DNA of 64,000 nt from Brevibacterium epidermidis NBRC 14811 (GTDB taxonomy: Bacteria; Actinomycetota; Actinomycetes; Actinomycetales; Brevibacteriaceae), in the NCBI RefSeq assembly GCF_001570805.1, contig NZ_BCSJ01000002.1, forward strand, positions 149,946 through 213,945, written 5' to 3'. The notes beneath the pieces were generated by a model that searched no databases, was not told the origin of the DNA, and saw nothing but the letters and a program-made list of their open reading frames with translations. The position numbers were made by a program, and so were the translations under genes. Positions 17,113 through 26,032 of this stretch are shown piece after piece. Every line of letters begins with the position of its first letter. The stretch's first letter is position 1.

Positions 17113-20100
17113 GTGCCTGAAACTCGATCGTCCGGTGCCACCACCGGTTCCGCCATCCCCGCCGATTGGCGTGATGCCTTCGCCCCACTCGCCGAGGCGG
17201 CTCCGCACTCACACACGCCCGTGGCCTTGGGATTCGAGCTCGTCCAGGTCATCCCCCGCACTTGGTTCGAAGCTCAGCACTCCGTCCTCCTCGACAAGGA
17301 CGACGTCACCCCGGGCGCGAATCCGAGCCTCGCGATCCGTCCGCTCATGCTCAGCGAGTCCGGCAACTGGGTGAAGAAGTCCCTGACCTGGCGCACCATC
17401 GACCGCATGGCCCGGCAGTTCGACATCGACCCGGCCCACCAGGAATGGTTCACCCAACTCGCGGGACTGCGCACCCGCGGGAAGACGGACTTCACGCCCG
17501 ACGGGGCGCCGTACCACCTCGGCGATTTCCGCACTCCCCTGCTGTGGGATCACTTCACGCAGGGGAAGAAGCTCGGCATCGAATTCGTCGGCATCAATCC
17601 GGCCATGACCATCCGCATCGGGCACAGCGCGAAGGCCGCGATCGATATCCGCCGCAGCCAGAACCGCCTGCAGGTGCAGACGCGGGCGACCATCGACGAA
17701 CGCGAATATGCCCCCGGACTGATCAAACCCATCTGGACGCACGGCTTCTTCGGCATCGACGTCACCAGCGGTTTCACCGTCACCCTCGCCCCTGCGGAGA
17801 CCCCAACGAAGGAATCCGCGCTGCCCGTGCTCCAGTCCCCCGGGCCGATCACGATCCCCGCGGCCGAGGCCGAAGAGTTCTTCGAGGAGTACTACCCGCA
17901 GCTGCGCTCCAGCGCCGAGGTCATCAGCAGCGACGCCACCGTCGCCTTCCCGCAGTATGGCCGCCCCCGCCTCGTCGTCTTCGCAGCCTTCGGCGCCGGC
18001 GACAAACTCTCCTTGCGCTGGTACTGGGAATACCAGGGACCCCGTCGCACCTTCCCCGTCATCGACCGATTGAGGCTCAGCGCCGCCTCGGCGAGGGAAT
18101 ATGCGGAGCAACGCGAACTCGACTTCGAAGATGCCGTCGTCGCTGAGGTCGACAAGCTCCTTGCCGACACCCACGAAACCGGCTCCGCTCTGCCGGGCAT
18201 CAAGGACGTCGAACTCGACGACGCGCACACCGCCGACTTCGTCGTCAACGTCCTGCCCCGGCTCGAGGAGATCGAGCACGTCAAGGTCATCACGCGCGGG
18301 AAGAAGCAGCCGTACCGGGAGCTCGGCGGGGAGCTGAACGTGAAGATCACCTCGGTCGAGTCGGAGAAGAACGACTGGTTCGACCTCGGCTTCCAGATCA
18401 GCATCGACGGCCGCCCGGTCCCCTTCGTCAAGCTGTACAAGGCCCTGGCGGCCGGGACGAAGAAGATCAAGCTCTCCGATGATTCGTTCTTATCGCTGAA
18501 CAAACCGATCTTCGACAAGCTCAAGGCCCTCCTCGCCGAGGCGGACCTCATTCCCGAATGGGAACCCGGAGCACCGAAGATCTCCCGGATGCACGTGGGC
18601 CTGTGGTCGGATTTCGAGGACCTCGCCGACGAGTCAGAACCCGCCGTGACCTGGCAGGAATCGGTCCGCGCATTGGCCGACCTCGAGCACCTGCCCGCCA
18701 CCGAGGTGCCCGACCTGGGCGGTGCCACCCTGCGCCCGTATCAGGTACAGGGGTTCCGGTGGTTGGCACTGCTCTACCGGTGCCGCCTCGGCGGGATCCT
18801 CGCGGACGACATGGGCCTGGGCAAAACCCTGCAGACGCTCGCACTCATCAAGCACGCGAAAGCGAGCACCCCCTTCCTCATCGTCGCTCCCACCTCAGTG
18901 GTCCCGAATTGGGTGAAGGAGGCGACCGCGTTCGCCCCTGATCTCGATGTCCGTGTCGTGGCCGAGTCGACGCGGGCGCGTGGGGTCGACCTCGCCGAGG
19001 TGGCTCGCGGTGCCGATGTCATCGTCATGTCGTATGCGATGTTGAGGTTGGAGGAGACTCCGATCTCGCGGATGGAGTGGGCGGGACTCATCCTCGACGA
19101 GGCGCAGTTCGTCAAGAACTCCACCGCGCAGACCCACCTGGCGGCGAAGGAGGTACGGGCACCGTTCCGGCTCGCGTTGACCGGGACTCCTTTGGAGAAC
19201 TCGCTCAAGGACGTGTGGTCACTGTTTTCGATCACGGCACCCGGACTGTTCCCGAGTCCTCACCGCTTCGATGAGGAATATGTCCGACCGATCGAGTCGG
19301 GTGAGAATCCGGGACGGATGCAGCGTCTGCAGCGGCGGATCCGGCCATTCATGATGCGGCGGACGAAGGATCTCGTGGCCGCAGACCTGCCGGAGAAGCA
19401 GGAACAGGTCATCTCGATTGAGCTCAACGCCGCGCACCGCAGACTCTACGATCGGATTCTGCAGAAGGAGCGGAAGAAGATCCTCGGCTTCATCGACAGC
19501 GAGTACGACAAGCAGCGGTTCATCGTCTTCCGCTCGCTGACGCTGCTGCGGATGCTCGCTCTCGATCCGTCGATCGTCGATGCCGAACATGCTGAGGTGC
19601 CGTCGTCGAAGTTGGCGGCGCTCCTGGAACGGCTCGACGATGTCATCGCCGAGGGGCACCGGTCGATCGTGTTCAGCCAGTTCACGTCGTTCCTGACCAA
19701 TGTCGCCGCAGAGCTCGACGCTCGCGGGATCCCCTATGTCGTCCTCGACGGGTCGACGCGCAATCGCGGGGCGGTCGTCGATGCGTTCCGGTCGGGCGAG
19801 GCGCCGGTGTTCCTCATCAGCCTCAAGGCCGGCGGGTTCGGGCTCAACCTCACCGAGGCGGACTACGTCTTCCTCATGGATCCGTGGTGGAATCCCGCCT
19901 CGGAGAATCAGGCGATCGACCGGGCGCATCGGATCGGGCAGACGAAGAACGTCATGGTCTACCGCTACGTCGCCGAAGGCACGATCGAGGAGAAGGTGCT
20001 CGCCCTGCAGAAGCGCAAGGCCGAACTCTTCGACGAGCTCATGTCGGATTCCGGCACCTATGAGGGTCGCGGACCCGGCGGCCAAGCCTTCAGCCAGACC

Positions 20101-20139
20101 GTGACCGCCGCGGACATCAAGGGGCTGCTCGAGGGGTAG
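17113..20139 (+). CDS. SNF2-family DEAD/DEAH-box helicase (RapA/HepA-like)
   Basis: 1008 residues from GTG 17113. The first 500 residues are an N-terminal region with beta-rich stretches seen in bacterial SNF2 proteins. The SNF2 ATPase starts near 535 (ATLRPYQVQGFRWLALLYRC). Motif I is LADDMGLGKTLQTLAL (about 562-577), motif II LILDEAQFVKN (about 660), motif III LALTGTPLENSLKDVWSLF. The helicase C lobe carries SIVFSQFTSFL, KAGGFGLNLTEADYVF and QAIDRAHRIGQTKNVMVYRY, with the arginine fingers. SNF2 proteins translocate on duplex DNA to move bound proteins such as polymerase. Complete and probably single-gene. Specific role unknown. Confidence 0.92.
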   Translation: MPETRSSGATTGSAIPADWRDAFAPLAEAAPHSHTPVALGFELVQVIPRTWFEAQHSVLLDKDDVTPGANPSLAIRPLMLSESGNWVKKSLTWRTIDRMARQFDIDPAHQEWFTQLAGLRTRGKTDFTPDGAPYHLGDFRTPLLWDHFTQGKKLGIEFVGINPAMTIRIGHSAKAAIDIRRSQNRLQVQTRATIDEREYAPGLIKPIWTHGFFGIDVTSGFTVTLAPAETPTKESALPVLQSPGPITIPAAEAEEFFEEYYPQLRSSAEVISSDATVAFPQYGRPRLVVFAAFGAGDKLSLRWYWEYQGPRRTFPVIDRLRLSAASAREYAEQRELDFEDAVVAEVDKLLADTHETGSALPGIKDVELDDAHTADFVVNVLPRLEEIEHVKVITRGKKQPYRELGGELNVKITSVESEKNDWFDLGFQISIDGRPVPFVKLYKALAAGTKKIKLSDDSFLSLNKPIFDKLKALLAEADLIPEWEPGAPKISRMHVGLWSDFEDLADESEPAVTWQESVRALADLEHLPATEVPDLGGATLRPYQVQGFRWLALLYRCRLGGILADDMGLGKTLQTLALIKHAKASTPFLIVAPTSVVPNWVKEATAFAPDLDVRVVAESTRARGVDLAEVARGADVIVMSYAMLRLEETPISRMEWAGLILDEAQFVKNSTAQTHLAAKEVRAPFRLALTGTPLENSLKDVWSLFSITAPGLFPSPHRFDEEYVRPIESGENPGRMQRLQRRIRPFMMRRTKDLVAADLPEKQEQVISIELNAAHRRLYDRILQKERKKILGFIDSEYDKQRFIVFRSLTLLRMLALDPSIVDAEHAEVPSSKLAALLERLDDVIAEGHRSIVFSQFTSFLTNVAAELDARGIPYVVLDGSTRNRGAVVDAFRSGEAPVFLISLKAGGFGLNLTEADYVFLMDPWWNPASENQAIDRAHRIGQTKNVMVYRYVAEGTIEEKVLALQKRKAELFDELMSDSGTYEGRGPGGQAFSQTVTAADIKGLLEG

Positions 20140-20179
20140 GGGCCTTAGGCACGTGCCCCGTCACACCCCTCCGTCCTCA

Positions 20180-20491
20180 TCAGGCCATTGAGAGGAAGAG
20201 CTTCTCGAGCTCTTCAGTGCGCACTTCGTCCTCGTCATCCTCGAGGCACTCCCGCAGTGCCGTCGAGATGATGAGGAATCCCGCCCGGTCGAGTGCCTTC
20301 GACACCGCCGAGAGCTGGTGGATGACGTCTCGACAGTGGCTTCCGTCCTCCACAGCGGTGATCACCGCGCCGAGCTGCCCCTGTGCCCGGCGCAGTCGAT
20401 TGAGGACCTTCTTCTGCGCGGCAGGGTCGGCGAGCATCCGCTCTCCCGGGTCCGCTTCTGCCTCAGTCGGAGCAGTGTCGCGTTCGCTCAT
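20180..20491 (-). CDS. cstR: CsoR/RcnR-family repressor, CstR-like persulfide sensor
   Basis: 103 residues, three-helix CsoR fold: VLNRLRRAQGQLGAVITAVE, then DGSHCRDVIHQLSAVSKALD and IISTALRECLEDDEDE. Cys53 and Cys82 are 29 residues apart, the CsoR/CstR spacing. Position 78, His in copper-sensing CsoR, is Ala here, leaving only the two Cys, as in CstR, which forms Cys-persulfide or polysulfide bridges and then leaves DNA. The divergent genes encode a CstB-like persulfide dioxygenase-rhodanese, strongly supporting this role. Two typical C-tract operators lie between. It probably represses both itself and the divergent genes. Confidence 0.85.
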   Translation of the reverse strand: MSERDTAPTEAEADPGERMLADPAAQKKVLNRLRRAQGQLGAVITAVEDGSHCRDVIHQLSAVSKALDRAGFLIISTALRECLEDDEDEVRTEELEKLFLSMA

Positions 20492-20526
20492 CGTCGTCCT
20501 TTCACGTTCTCGATGTTGACATCAAC

Positions 20527-20544
20527 TATACCCCTATGGGTATA
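20527..20544. promoter_or_regulatory. CstR operator 1
   Basis: TATACCCCTATGGGTATA: perfect 7-base arms with a 4-base centre, the usual form of CsoR/CstR sites. It lies 35 bases upstream of the cstR start and inside the shared promoter region. Confidence 0.8.
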
Positions 20545-20552
20545 TTTATTGC

Positions 20553-20568
20553 ATACCCCCTGGGGTAT
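20553..20568. promoter_or_regulatory. CstR operator 2
   Basis: ATACCCCCTGGGGTAT: perfect 7-base arms with a 2-base centre. Centres of the two operators are 25 bases apart. This copy lies 50 bases before the small Cys protein ATG and so covers the rightward promoter. Confidence 0.8.
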
Positions 20569-20617
20569 ATGGAATTGATGACGAACCGGCCCGCTATGGC
20601 CGAAGAAGGAGACAGCT

Positions 20618-20803
20618 ATGTGTCGAGCAGCGACGTGCCGAGTGTGCGGAAAGACCACGTGGGCAGGATGCGGGCAACACATCCAGTCGGTGAAGAGCAC
20701 GGTCCCGGCCGGCCAGTGGTGCAACGGCAAGCACACCCAGGCCGAAGAGGATGCGGCCCGAGCGGCCAAGCCCGGCTTCTTCTCCCGCCTCTTCGGCCGC
20801 TGA
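20618..20803 (+). CDS. Small Cys-rich zinc-ribbon-like protein of the persulfide operon
   Basis: 61 residues with a strong ribosome site (GAAGGAGACAGCT before the ATG). Contains CRVCGKTTWAGCGQHIQSVK and AGQWCNGKHT: Cys at 2, 7, 10, 18 and 35, with His near 21 and 39, enough for a small zinc knuckle. A C-terminal FFSRLFGR tail is amphipathic. It is the first gene after the two CstR operators and 46 bases before the CstB-like gene, so it should be induced with it. I recognise the type as a conserved small protein, but no function is known to me. Persulfide carrier, zinc-binding regulator or redox-sensitive factor are all possible. Confidence 0.75.
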   Translation: MCRAATCRVCGKTTWAGCGQHIQSVKSTVPAGQWCNGKHTQAEEDAARAAKPGFFSRLFGR

Positions 20804-20849
20804 CCCGGCGGCAGACCAAATACCCGTCGACCACGGAAAGAAGACTCCC

Positions 20850-22244
20850 ATGCTCCTCGAACGCATCTTCGACACCGACCTCGCTCATGCCAGCTACGTC
20901 ATAGCCTGCCAGGCCAGCGGGGAGGCGATCGTCGTCGATCCGCGCCGGGACATCGCGGTCTACCGCGGCTTCGCCGACCGCCATGGACTGACGATCACCG
21001 CGGTCACCGAGACCCACATCCACGCCGACTACCTCTCCGGCACCCGCGAGCTCGCCGCGGCCACCGGCGCGACGATGTACGTCTCCGACGAAGGAGGGCC
21101 CGACTGGTCATACGGGGCGGGCTTCGACGACGCGGTGCGCCTGCGCAACGGTGACGAGATCGCCCTCGGCAACATCACCCTGCGCGCCTCGCACACCCCC
21201 GGCCACACTCCCGAGCACCTGTCGTTCCTCGTCACCGACGGTGCCCAGGCCGACGCACCGGGGTTCATGCTCACCGGCGACTTCGTCTTCGTCGGAGACA
21301 TCGGACGCCCGGACCTCCTCGACGAGGCGGCCGGCGGCTCCGACACCCGCTTCGCCGGTGCCCGCGACCTCTTCGCCAGCCTCCGCGACCGCCTGCTCAC
21401 CCTCCCCGACTACGTGCAGATCCTGCCCGCCCACGGCGCGGGAAGCGCCTGCGGCAAAGCCCTGGGGGCCGTTCCGACGACCACCGTCGGCTACGAGCGC
21501 GCTTTCGCCTGGTGGTCGCCGTTCCTCGAGAGCGGCGATGAGCAGGGCTTCGTCGACGAACTGCTGTCCGGGCAGCCCAACGCCCACGCCTACTTCGCCA
21601 GGATGAAGACCGAGAACCGGGAGGGCCCGTCACTCCTCGGCGAGTTCGCAGAGCTCGAGGAATTCGACGCCGGTCGTGTGCAGGAGCGGATCGAGGACGG
21701 CTCGGCGGCCTTCATCGACACCCGTCCGACCGCGGACGTCCATGCCGGCACCCCGGCCGGGGCCCTGCACATCCCGGGGCCCGGAAAGTCCGCGAGCTTC
21801 GGCGCCTGGGTCTTCGACCCGGCTGCAGAGTCGACGCCGATCGTCGTCCTCGCCGACGACGCAGAGCAGGCAGCGGAGTTTAGGGATCATCTCATCAGGG
21901 TCGGCATCGACTCGGTCACCGGCTACGTGACCTCGCTGGCCGGAATGGAGCTGCACCCGGTCGACCTGGTCGACCCGGCGAAACTGGCAGACGCAGCCGA
22001 CATCCGCCTCGTCGATGTCCGCTCGAAGAACGAGCACGCCGGCGGCCACATCCCCGGTGCGACCCAACTCAGCGGCGGCCGCGCCCTGTGGGAACTCGAC
22101 CGCCTGCCGAGCGACGGCCGGATCGTCACCTACTGCCAGAGCGGCACCCGCAGCAGCATCACCGCCAGCACCCTGCGCCGTGCCGGATACCGGGTCGCCG
22201 AGCTCGCCGGCTCCTACGACGCCTGGCGATCCCTCGAGTCCTGA
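20850..22244 (+). CDS. cstB: Persulfide dioxygenase-rhodanese fusion (CstB-like)
   Basis: 464 residues from ATG 20850. Residues 1-240 are a metallo-beta-lactamase fold with the iron site of persulfide dioxygenases: THIHADYLSG (His56, His58, Asp60), SHTPGHTPEHLSFL, MLTGDFVFVGDIGRPDLL and ILPAHGAGSACGK. A rhodanese-like domain without active Cys follows (AAFIDTRPTADVHAGTPAGA). The C-terminal rhodanese is complete, with loop CQSGTRSS and its Cys near residue 429. This order (PDO, pseudo-rhodanese, rhodanese) is that of Staphylococcus aureus CstB, which oxidises persulfides to thiosulfate and sulfite. It detoxifies sulfide-derived sulfane sulfur in the cytoplasm. Confidence 0.88.
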   Translation: MLLERIFDTDLAHASYVIACQASGEAIVVDPRRDIAVYRGFADRHGLTITAVTETHIHADYLSGTRELAAATGATMYVSDEGGPDWSYGAGFDDAVRLRNGDEIALGNITLRASHTPGHTPEHLSFLVTDGAQADAPGFMLTGDFVFVGDIGRPDLLDEAAGGSDTRFAGARDLFASLRDRLLTLPDYVQILPAHGAGSACGKALGAVPTTTVGYERAFAWWSPFLESGDEQGFVDELLSGQPNAHAYFARMKTENREGPSLLGEFAELEEFDAGRVQERIEDGSAAFIDTRPTADVHAGTPAGALHIPGPGKSASFGAWVFDPAAESTPIVVLADDAEQAAEFRDHLIRVGIDSVTGYVTSLAGMELHPVDLVDPAKLADAADIRLVDVRSKNEHAGGHIPGATQLSGGRALWELDRLPSDGRIVTYCQSGTRSSITASTLRRAGYRVAELAGSYDAWRSLES

Positions 22245-22280
22245 TCCGGAACAGGGAGCTGCCGGCCCTGCGCGAGCCGC

Positions 22281-23861
22281 TCACCCCTCCGGGGCGGGGA
22301 TGATCGGCAGCTCGGTGGTCACCTCATCCCGGGGAACCGCCTCGGTGCCGGTGGCGATGTTGCCGACGGAATCGTCGGCGGGCATGCCGGTCAGCCGTTC
22401 GGGGTGGAGGATCTCGCCGAGCTCGTCCCGTTCGAGCAGCCCGTGCTCGACGACGAGATCGGCGATCGGTTCGTTCTTCGCCAGCGCTTCCTTTGCGAGC
22501 TTCGCGGCGGAGACGTAGCCGATGACCGGGGCGAGCGCGGTGATGACGGTGACCGAGCGGTCGACGGTGTCCTCGATATACGCCGCGTTGGCGGTGATGC
22601 CATTGACGCAGTTGATGCGGAAAGTCTGGGCCGCGCGTTCGAGCCACGTGATCGACTGGAACAGGGAGTGGGCGATGATCGGTTCGAAGGCGTTGAGCTG
22701 CAGCTGTCCGCCTTCGACGGCCATGGACACGGTGACGTCGGCGCCGGCCACGGAGTACGCGACCTGGGACACCGCCTCGGGGATGACGGGATTGACCTTG
22801 CCGGGCATGATCGACGATCCGGCCTGGCGGGCGGGCAGGTTGATCTCACCGATGCCGGCCTGCGGCCCCGAGGACAGCAGGCGCAGGTCGTTGGCGATCT
22901 TCGACATCTTCAGCGCGCTTCGCTTGAGCGCACCGGAGAAGGTGATGAAGACACCGGTGTCAGAGGTGGACTCGACGAGGTCGCCGGCCGTCTTCAGATC
23001 GAGCCCGGTGATCTCGCGCAGGTGCTTGATGACCGCTTCCTTGTACCCGACCGGAGCGTTGATCGAGGTGCCGATCGCGGTGGCGCCCATGTTCACTTCG
23101 CCGAGGAGGGCGACGGCTTCCTGGAGGCGTTCGACGTCCTCGCGCAGGGTGGTGGCGAAGGCGTTGAACTCCTGACCGAGCGTCATCGGCACGGCATCCT
23201 GCAGCTGGGTGCGCCCGACCTTGACGATATGGGCGAACTCGCGACCCTTCGCGGCGAAGGCATCGGCAAGGAGCGTGAGTTCGCCGAGGAGGTTCTGCAG
23301 TGAGAACGCCAGCGCGATCTTGATCGCGGTCGGGTAGGTGTCGTTCGTCGACTGGCTGTGGTTCGTGTGGTCGTTGGGGTGGATGAACGCGTAGTCACCC
23401 TTGGATCGGCCGGCGATCTCGAGAGCGCGGTTGGTGATGACCTCGTTGGCGTTCATGTTCGTCGAGGTGCCTGCTCCGCCCTGGACGACGCCGACGGCGA
23501 ACTGGTCGTGGAGTTTTCCTGACTTGATCTCTTCGCAGGCGGCGTCGATGAGGTTCGCGCGCTGGTCGTCGAGTGCTCCGATCTCAGCGTTCGCCCGGGC
23601 TGCGGCCTGTTTGACGCAGGCGAAGGCGCGGACGAAGTCGGGGTAGACGGAGATGGGGCGGCGGGCGATGGGGAAATTCTCGTTCGCCCGGGCCGTGTGC
23701 ACTCCCCAGTAGGCGGTGTCAGGGATCTCGAGGCTGCCGATCGAGTCGGTCTCGGTGCGGGTGGGGAGGTTCTGGCTCGTGGGGATCTGGTTCGTCGAAG
23801 TCGGCGAGGCGAGGGGAAGAGAGGCGGTGTTGGGGTCTGCGGAGGCGTTCGACGCAGTCAT
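22281..23861 (-). CDS. aspA: Aspartate ammonia-lyase
   Basis: 526 residues. Interconverts L-aspartate with fumarate and ammonia. The fumarase/aspartase signature is AGSSIMPGKVNPVIPEAVSQ at about 344-363, with the flexible catalytic Ser loop. Other family blocks: NENFPIARRPISVYPDFVRA, GTSTNMNANEVITNRALE, PNDHTNHSQSTNDTYPTAIK and GRTQLQDAVPMTLGQEFNAF. GTSTNMNANEV and the length favour aspartase over class II fumarase. An extra polar N-terminal segment of about 40 residues, Ser/Thr/Pro-rich, precedes the conserved start; the true start may be later. It feeds fumarate to the TCA cycle. Confidence 0.93.
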   Translation of the reverse strand: MTASNASADPNTASLPLASPTSTNQIPTSQNLPTRTETDSIGSLEIPDTAYWGVHTARANENFPIARRPISVYPDFVRAFACVKQAAARANAEIGALDDQRANLIDAACEEIKSGKLHDQFAVGVVQGGAGTSTNMNANEVITNRALEIAGRSKGDYAFIHPNDHTNHSQSTNDTYPTAIKIALAFSLQNLLGELTLLADAFAAKGREFAHIVKVGRTQLQDAVPMTLGQEFNAFATTLREDVERLQEAVALLGEVNMGATAIGTSINAPVGYKEAVIKHLREITGLDLKTAGDLVESTSDTGVFITFSGALKRSALKMSKIANDLRLLSSGPQAGIGEINLPARQAGSSIMPGKVNPVIPEAVSQVAYSVAGADVTVSMAVEGGQLQLNAFEPIIAHSLFQSITWLERAAQTFRINCVNGITANAAYIEDTVDRSVTVITALAPVIGYVSAAKLAKEALAKNEPIADLVVEHGLLERDELGEILHPERLTGMPADDSVGNIATGTEAVPRDEVTTELPIIPAPEG

Positions 23862-24055
23862 AGTGGTTTCACAATCTCACATTTCAGCCGCCGACCGAAG
23901 GGGGTTTCGGCAGGGGCGGACGGGCGGGTTGTTTCCCAAGATGAAGCGGGATCGTTCGGTTGGCTCTCAACCGTTTGCGGCCCGATTCGTCCCATCGATC
24001 ACCGAGGTGGCCGACCGTTTGGTCGACACGTTCCCGCCCCGTGTCGCCAGGTGGT

Positions 24056-24667
24056 TCAGCTCGCGAAATCTTCTGCAGCGATCCGCTCGTTAGTACGCAC
24101 GCTCCAGAGAGCTGCCAGGCTCTCGAGAACGAACTCTCGATCCATTCTGAAAAGTCCGTCTGTCAGTTCGAGCTGAAGCGTGTTGACCTGTTCTCCAGTT
24201 TCACCCTGATGGGAGGTTCCAGGAGCCAGCAACAAAGCAAACATCGTTTGTCTGTGGAACTGAATCAGACGTTCACTACCGCACGAAACCACAAGAGTAT
24301 GCAGAAATTTCGGCAGGCTCCCCGAACTGGCTTTCCTCAATTCACGCAGATCATAGTCATTCTCGAGAATCCTCTTCACTGCACTGCGCTCGAAAAACTC
24401 CAGCAGACTCAGCAGCTCCGGAACATCTGACTGTTCGACTATGCGCACTTTAAGTGCGGCATGTGCATGCCTGACAAGTAGTCCGTCGAAAATCAATCTC
24501 TCAAGGGCGTTGCGAGCACTTGGCCGGGCCACTCCGTACTCGGCTGCCACACCTGTTTCAGTGATCGCGTCGCCGGGCTGATATTCTCCTGAAAGGATCC
24601 TGCCACGAAGATGAGCCGACAGATCATCCGCAAGCACTTTCCCCCGCCGTTTCATCTGGTCGGTCAT
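24056..24667 (-). CDS. GntR-family transcriptional regulator
   Basis: 203 residues from ATG 24667; TTG 24691 and ATG 24655 are in-frame alternatives, and none has an ideal ribosome site. The winged helix reads LADDLSAHLRGRILSGEYQP, then GDAITETGVAAEYGVARPSA and RNALERLIFDGLL, as in FadR-type GntR proteins. The C-terminal all-helical domain is diverged from typical FCD, and the metal-binding residues are not obvious. It is divergent from the MFS gene at 24728 by about 60 bases, so it probably controls that gene. Base composition is more AT-rich than the neighbours. Confidence 0.83.
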   Translation of the reverse strand: MTDQMKRRGKVLADDLSAHLRGRILSGEYQPGDAITETGVAAEYGVARPSARNALERLIFDGLLVRHAHAALKVRIVEQSDVPELLSLLEFFERSAVKRILENDYDLRELRKASSGSLPKFLHTLVVSCGSERLIQFHRQTMFALLLAPGTSHQGETGEQVNTLQLELTDGLFRMDREFVLESLAALWSVRTNERIAAEDFAS

Positions 24668-24727
24668 CTCCTCAGTGCCAAAGTGATTCAATAATCAGGA
24701 TACGTTGGAGGCGGGTGTAGACCAATC

Positions 24728-26023
24728 TTGGAAGATGAGTTCTCTGTACCCGCACGTCTCGGAATGAAGGCTTTCCTGGCTCGTCGCTGGGCGGTATTCA
24801 TCGTTGCATATGTCGGTTACTCCGCCTGCTATTTCGTCCGGAACAACCTCGTGGTCGTCAGCGACATCATGACCAAAGAACTTGGATGGTCGGCGGTGGC
24901 GATCGGTTCAATCTTGACCGGCTTCGCAATCAGCTACGGCCTCGGCAAGTTGATCATGGGCGTCATTGTCGACCACCTTCGACTTCGGCATTCATTCGCG
25001 GGGGCGTTGGCAATCAGTGCGCTCCTTTGCATCCTCATGTCATTCCAACGCGACCCCGCAGTCTTCTTCCTTTTCCTTCTCGCCATCGGCCTTGTCCAAG
25101 GAGCGTGCGCGCCAGCTGCACTGGCGACTATTGGGGCCTGGTATCCGGCCTTTCAACGCGGCAGCCGCATCGGAGTCTGGAACACTTCACAAAATGTCGG
25201 CGCTGGCACTCTGGCAGTCATAATCTCAGCCAGCCTTGCGTTCGCTGGCCCTTCCCAGTGGCACATTGCGTTCTGGCTTCCCGGACTCATTGCACTGGCT
25301 TGTTCAGGACTCATATTCTTCGTCGGTGGAGACCGACCTTGGCAAGAGGGGATGCCCACTCTCAAAGAGCTGTATGGTTCAAGAGCACTCCCGGAGGTCC
25401 AGGTTCCAGCCGATGTCTCCTACTGGAGACTCGTGCGTGTACACGTTGTCGGCAATCGCACTCTTTTGCTTCTGGCGACTCTCAATACCCTCCTCTATGT
25501 CCTCCGTTTCGGCATACTCAGCTGGATCCCGATATTCGGGTCGGACGTACATGCAATGTCCCCGCACCAGTCATCCGTGGTCATCACAATGTTCGAATGG
25601 GGAGCAGTACCAGGAGCACTGATATTCGCCTGGATCGCCCTCAGACATCCTTGGCGGGTCACTATCCCGGCCGCAGTGGGAATCGCAGTGCTGTCGCTGC
25701 TCATTCTTGCCTATGCCTTTGCCGGAACGCCCGTTTCGGTGGCGGCCCTCGCACTCCCAATGGGAGCTCTGATTTACGGCCCGCAGATCATCATCAATGT
25801 GCTCACGGTCCAGTTCGTATCGCCTCGAGCCGTCGGCGTGGCAATCGGCTGGGTCGGCCTGGGCGGCTACCTGGTCGGTGCCGCCCTGGCCAACCTCTCG
25901 TTGCCCCGAATCGCAGAATCGATCGGATGGACATCAGGCACTGTCGGCCTTTCAGTCGTCGGTCTCGCCTGCGTCTTCATCTGCATTCGACTCCGCCGAG
26001 CCGAACGCAACGCCGCTGTCTAG
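24728..26023 (+). CDS. MFS transporter, organophosphate antiporter (OPA)-like
   Basis: 431 residues from TTG 24728, or ATG 24764 just before the first membrane segment; the start is uncertain. Twelve membrane segments. The N-terminal WAVFIVAYVGYSACYFVRNN and GFAISYGLGKLIMGVIVDHL blocks are typical of the OPA branch of MFS (GlpT/UhpT/UhpC-like) that exchanges phosphate for organophosphates. The conserved GSRIGVWNTSQNVGAGTLAV helix also fits. Substrate cannot be stated. It converges with a paralogue on the minus strand (26033-27382) only nine bases away. The divergent GntR gene is the likely regulator. Confidence 0.83.
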   Translation: MEDEFSVPARLGMKAFLARRWAVFIVAYVGYSACYFVRNNLVVVSDIMTKELGWSAVAIGSILTGFAISYGLGKLIMGVIVDHLRLRHSFAGALAISALLCILMSFQRDPAVFFLFLLAIGLVQGACAPAALATIGAWYPAFQRGSRIGVWNTSQNVGAGTLAVIISASLAFAGPSQWHIAFWLPGLIALACSGLIFFVGGDRPWQEGMPTLKELYGSRALPEVQVPADVSYWRLVRVHVVGNRTLLLLATLNTLLYVLRFGILSWIPIFGSDVHAMSPHQSSVVITMFEWGAVPGALIFAWIALRHPWRVTIPAAVGIAVLSLLILAYAFAGTPVSVAALALPMGALIYGPQIIINVLTVQFVSPRAVGVAIGWVGLGGYLVGAALANLSLPRIAESIGWTSGTVGLSVVGLACVFICIRLRRAERNAAV

Positions 26024-26032
26024 CAATACGTC

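Noticed and set aside
20139..20159. GGGGC...GCCCC stem after the SNF2 gene
   Set aside because: Only five-base arms with a long loop; too weak to call a terminator, though a terminator is expected there.
20180..20491. CsoR copper sensor
   Set aside because: The copper-binding His is missing and the operon is for persulfide oxidation, not copper export.
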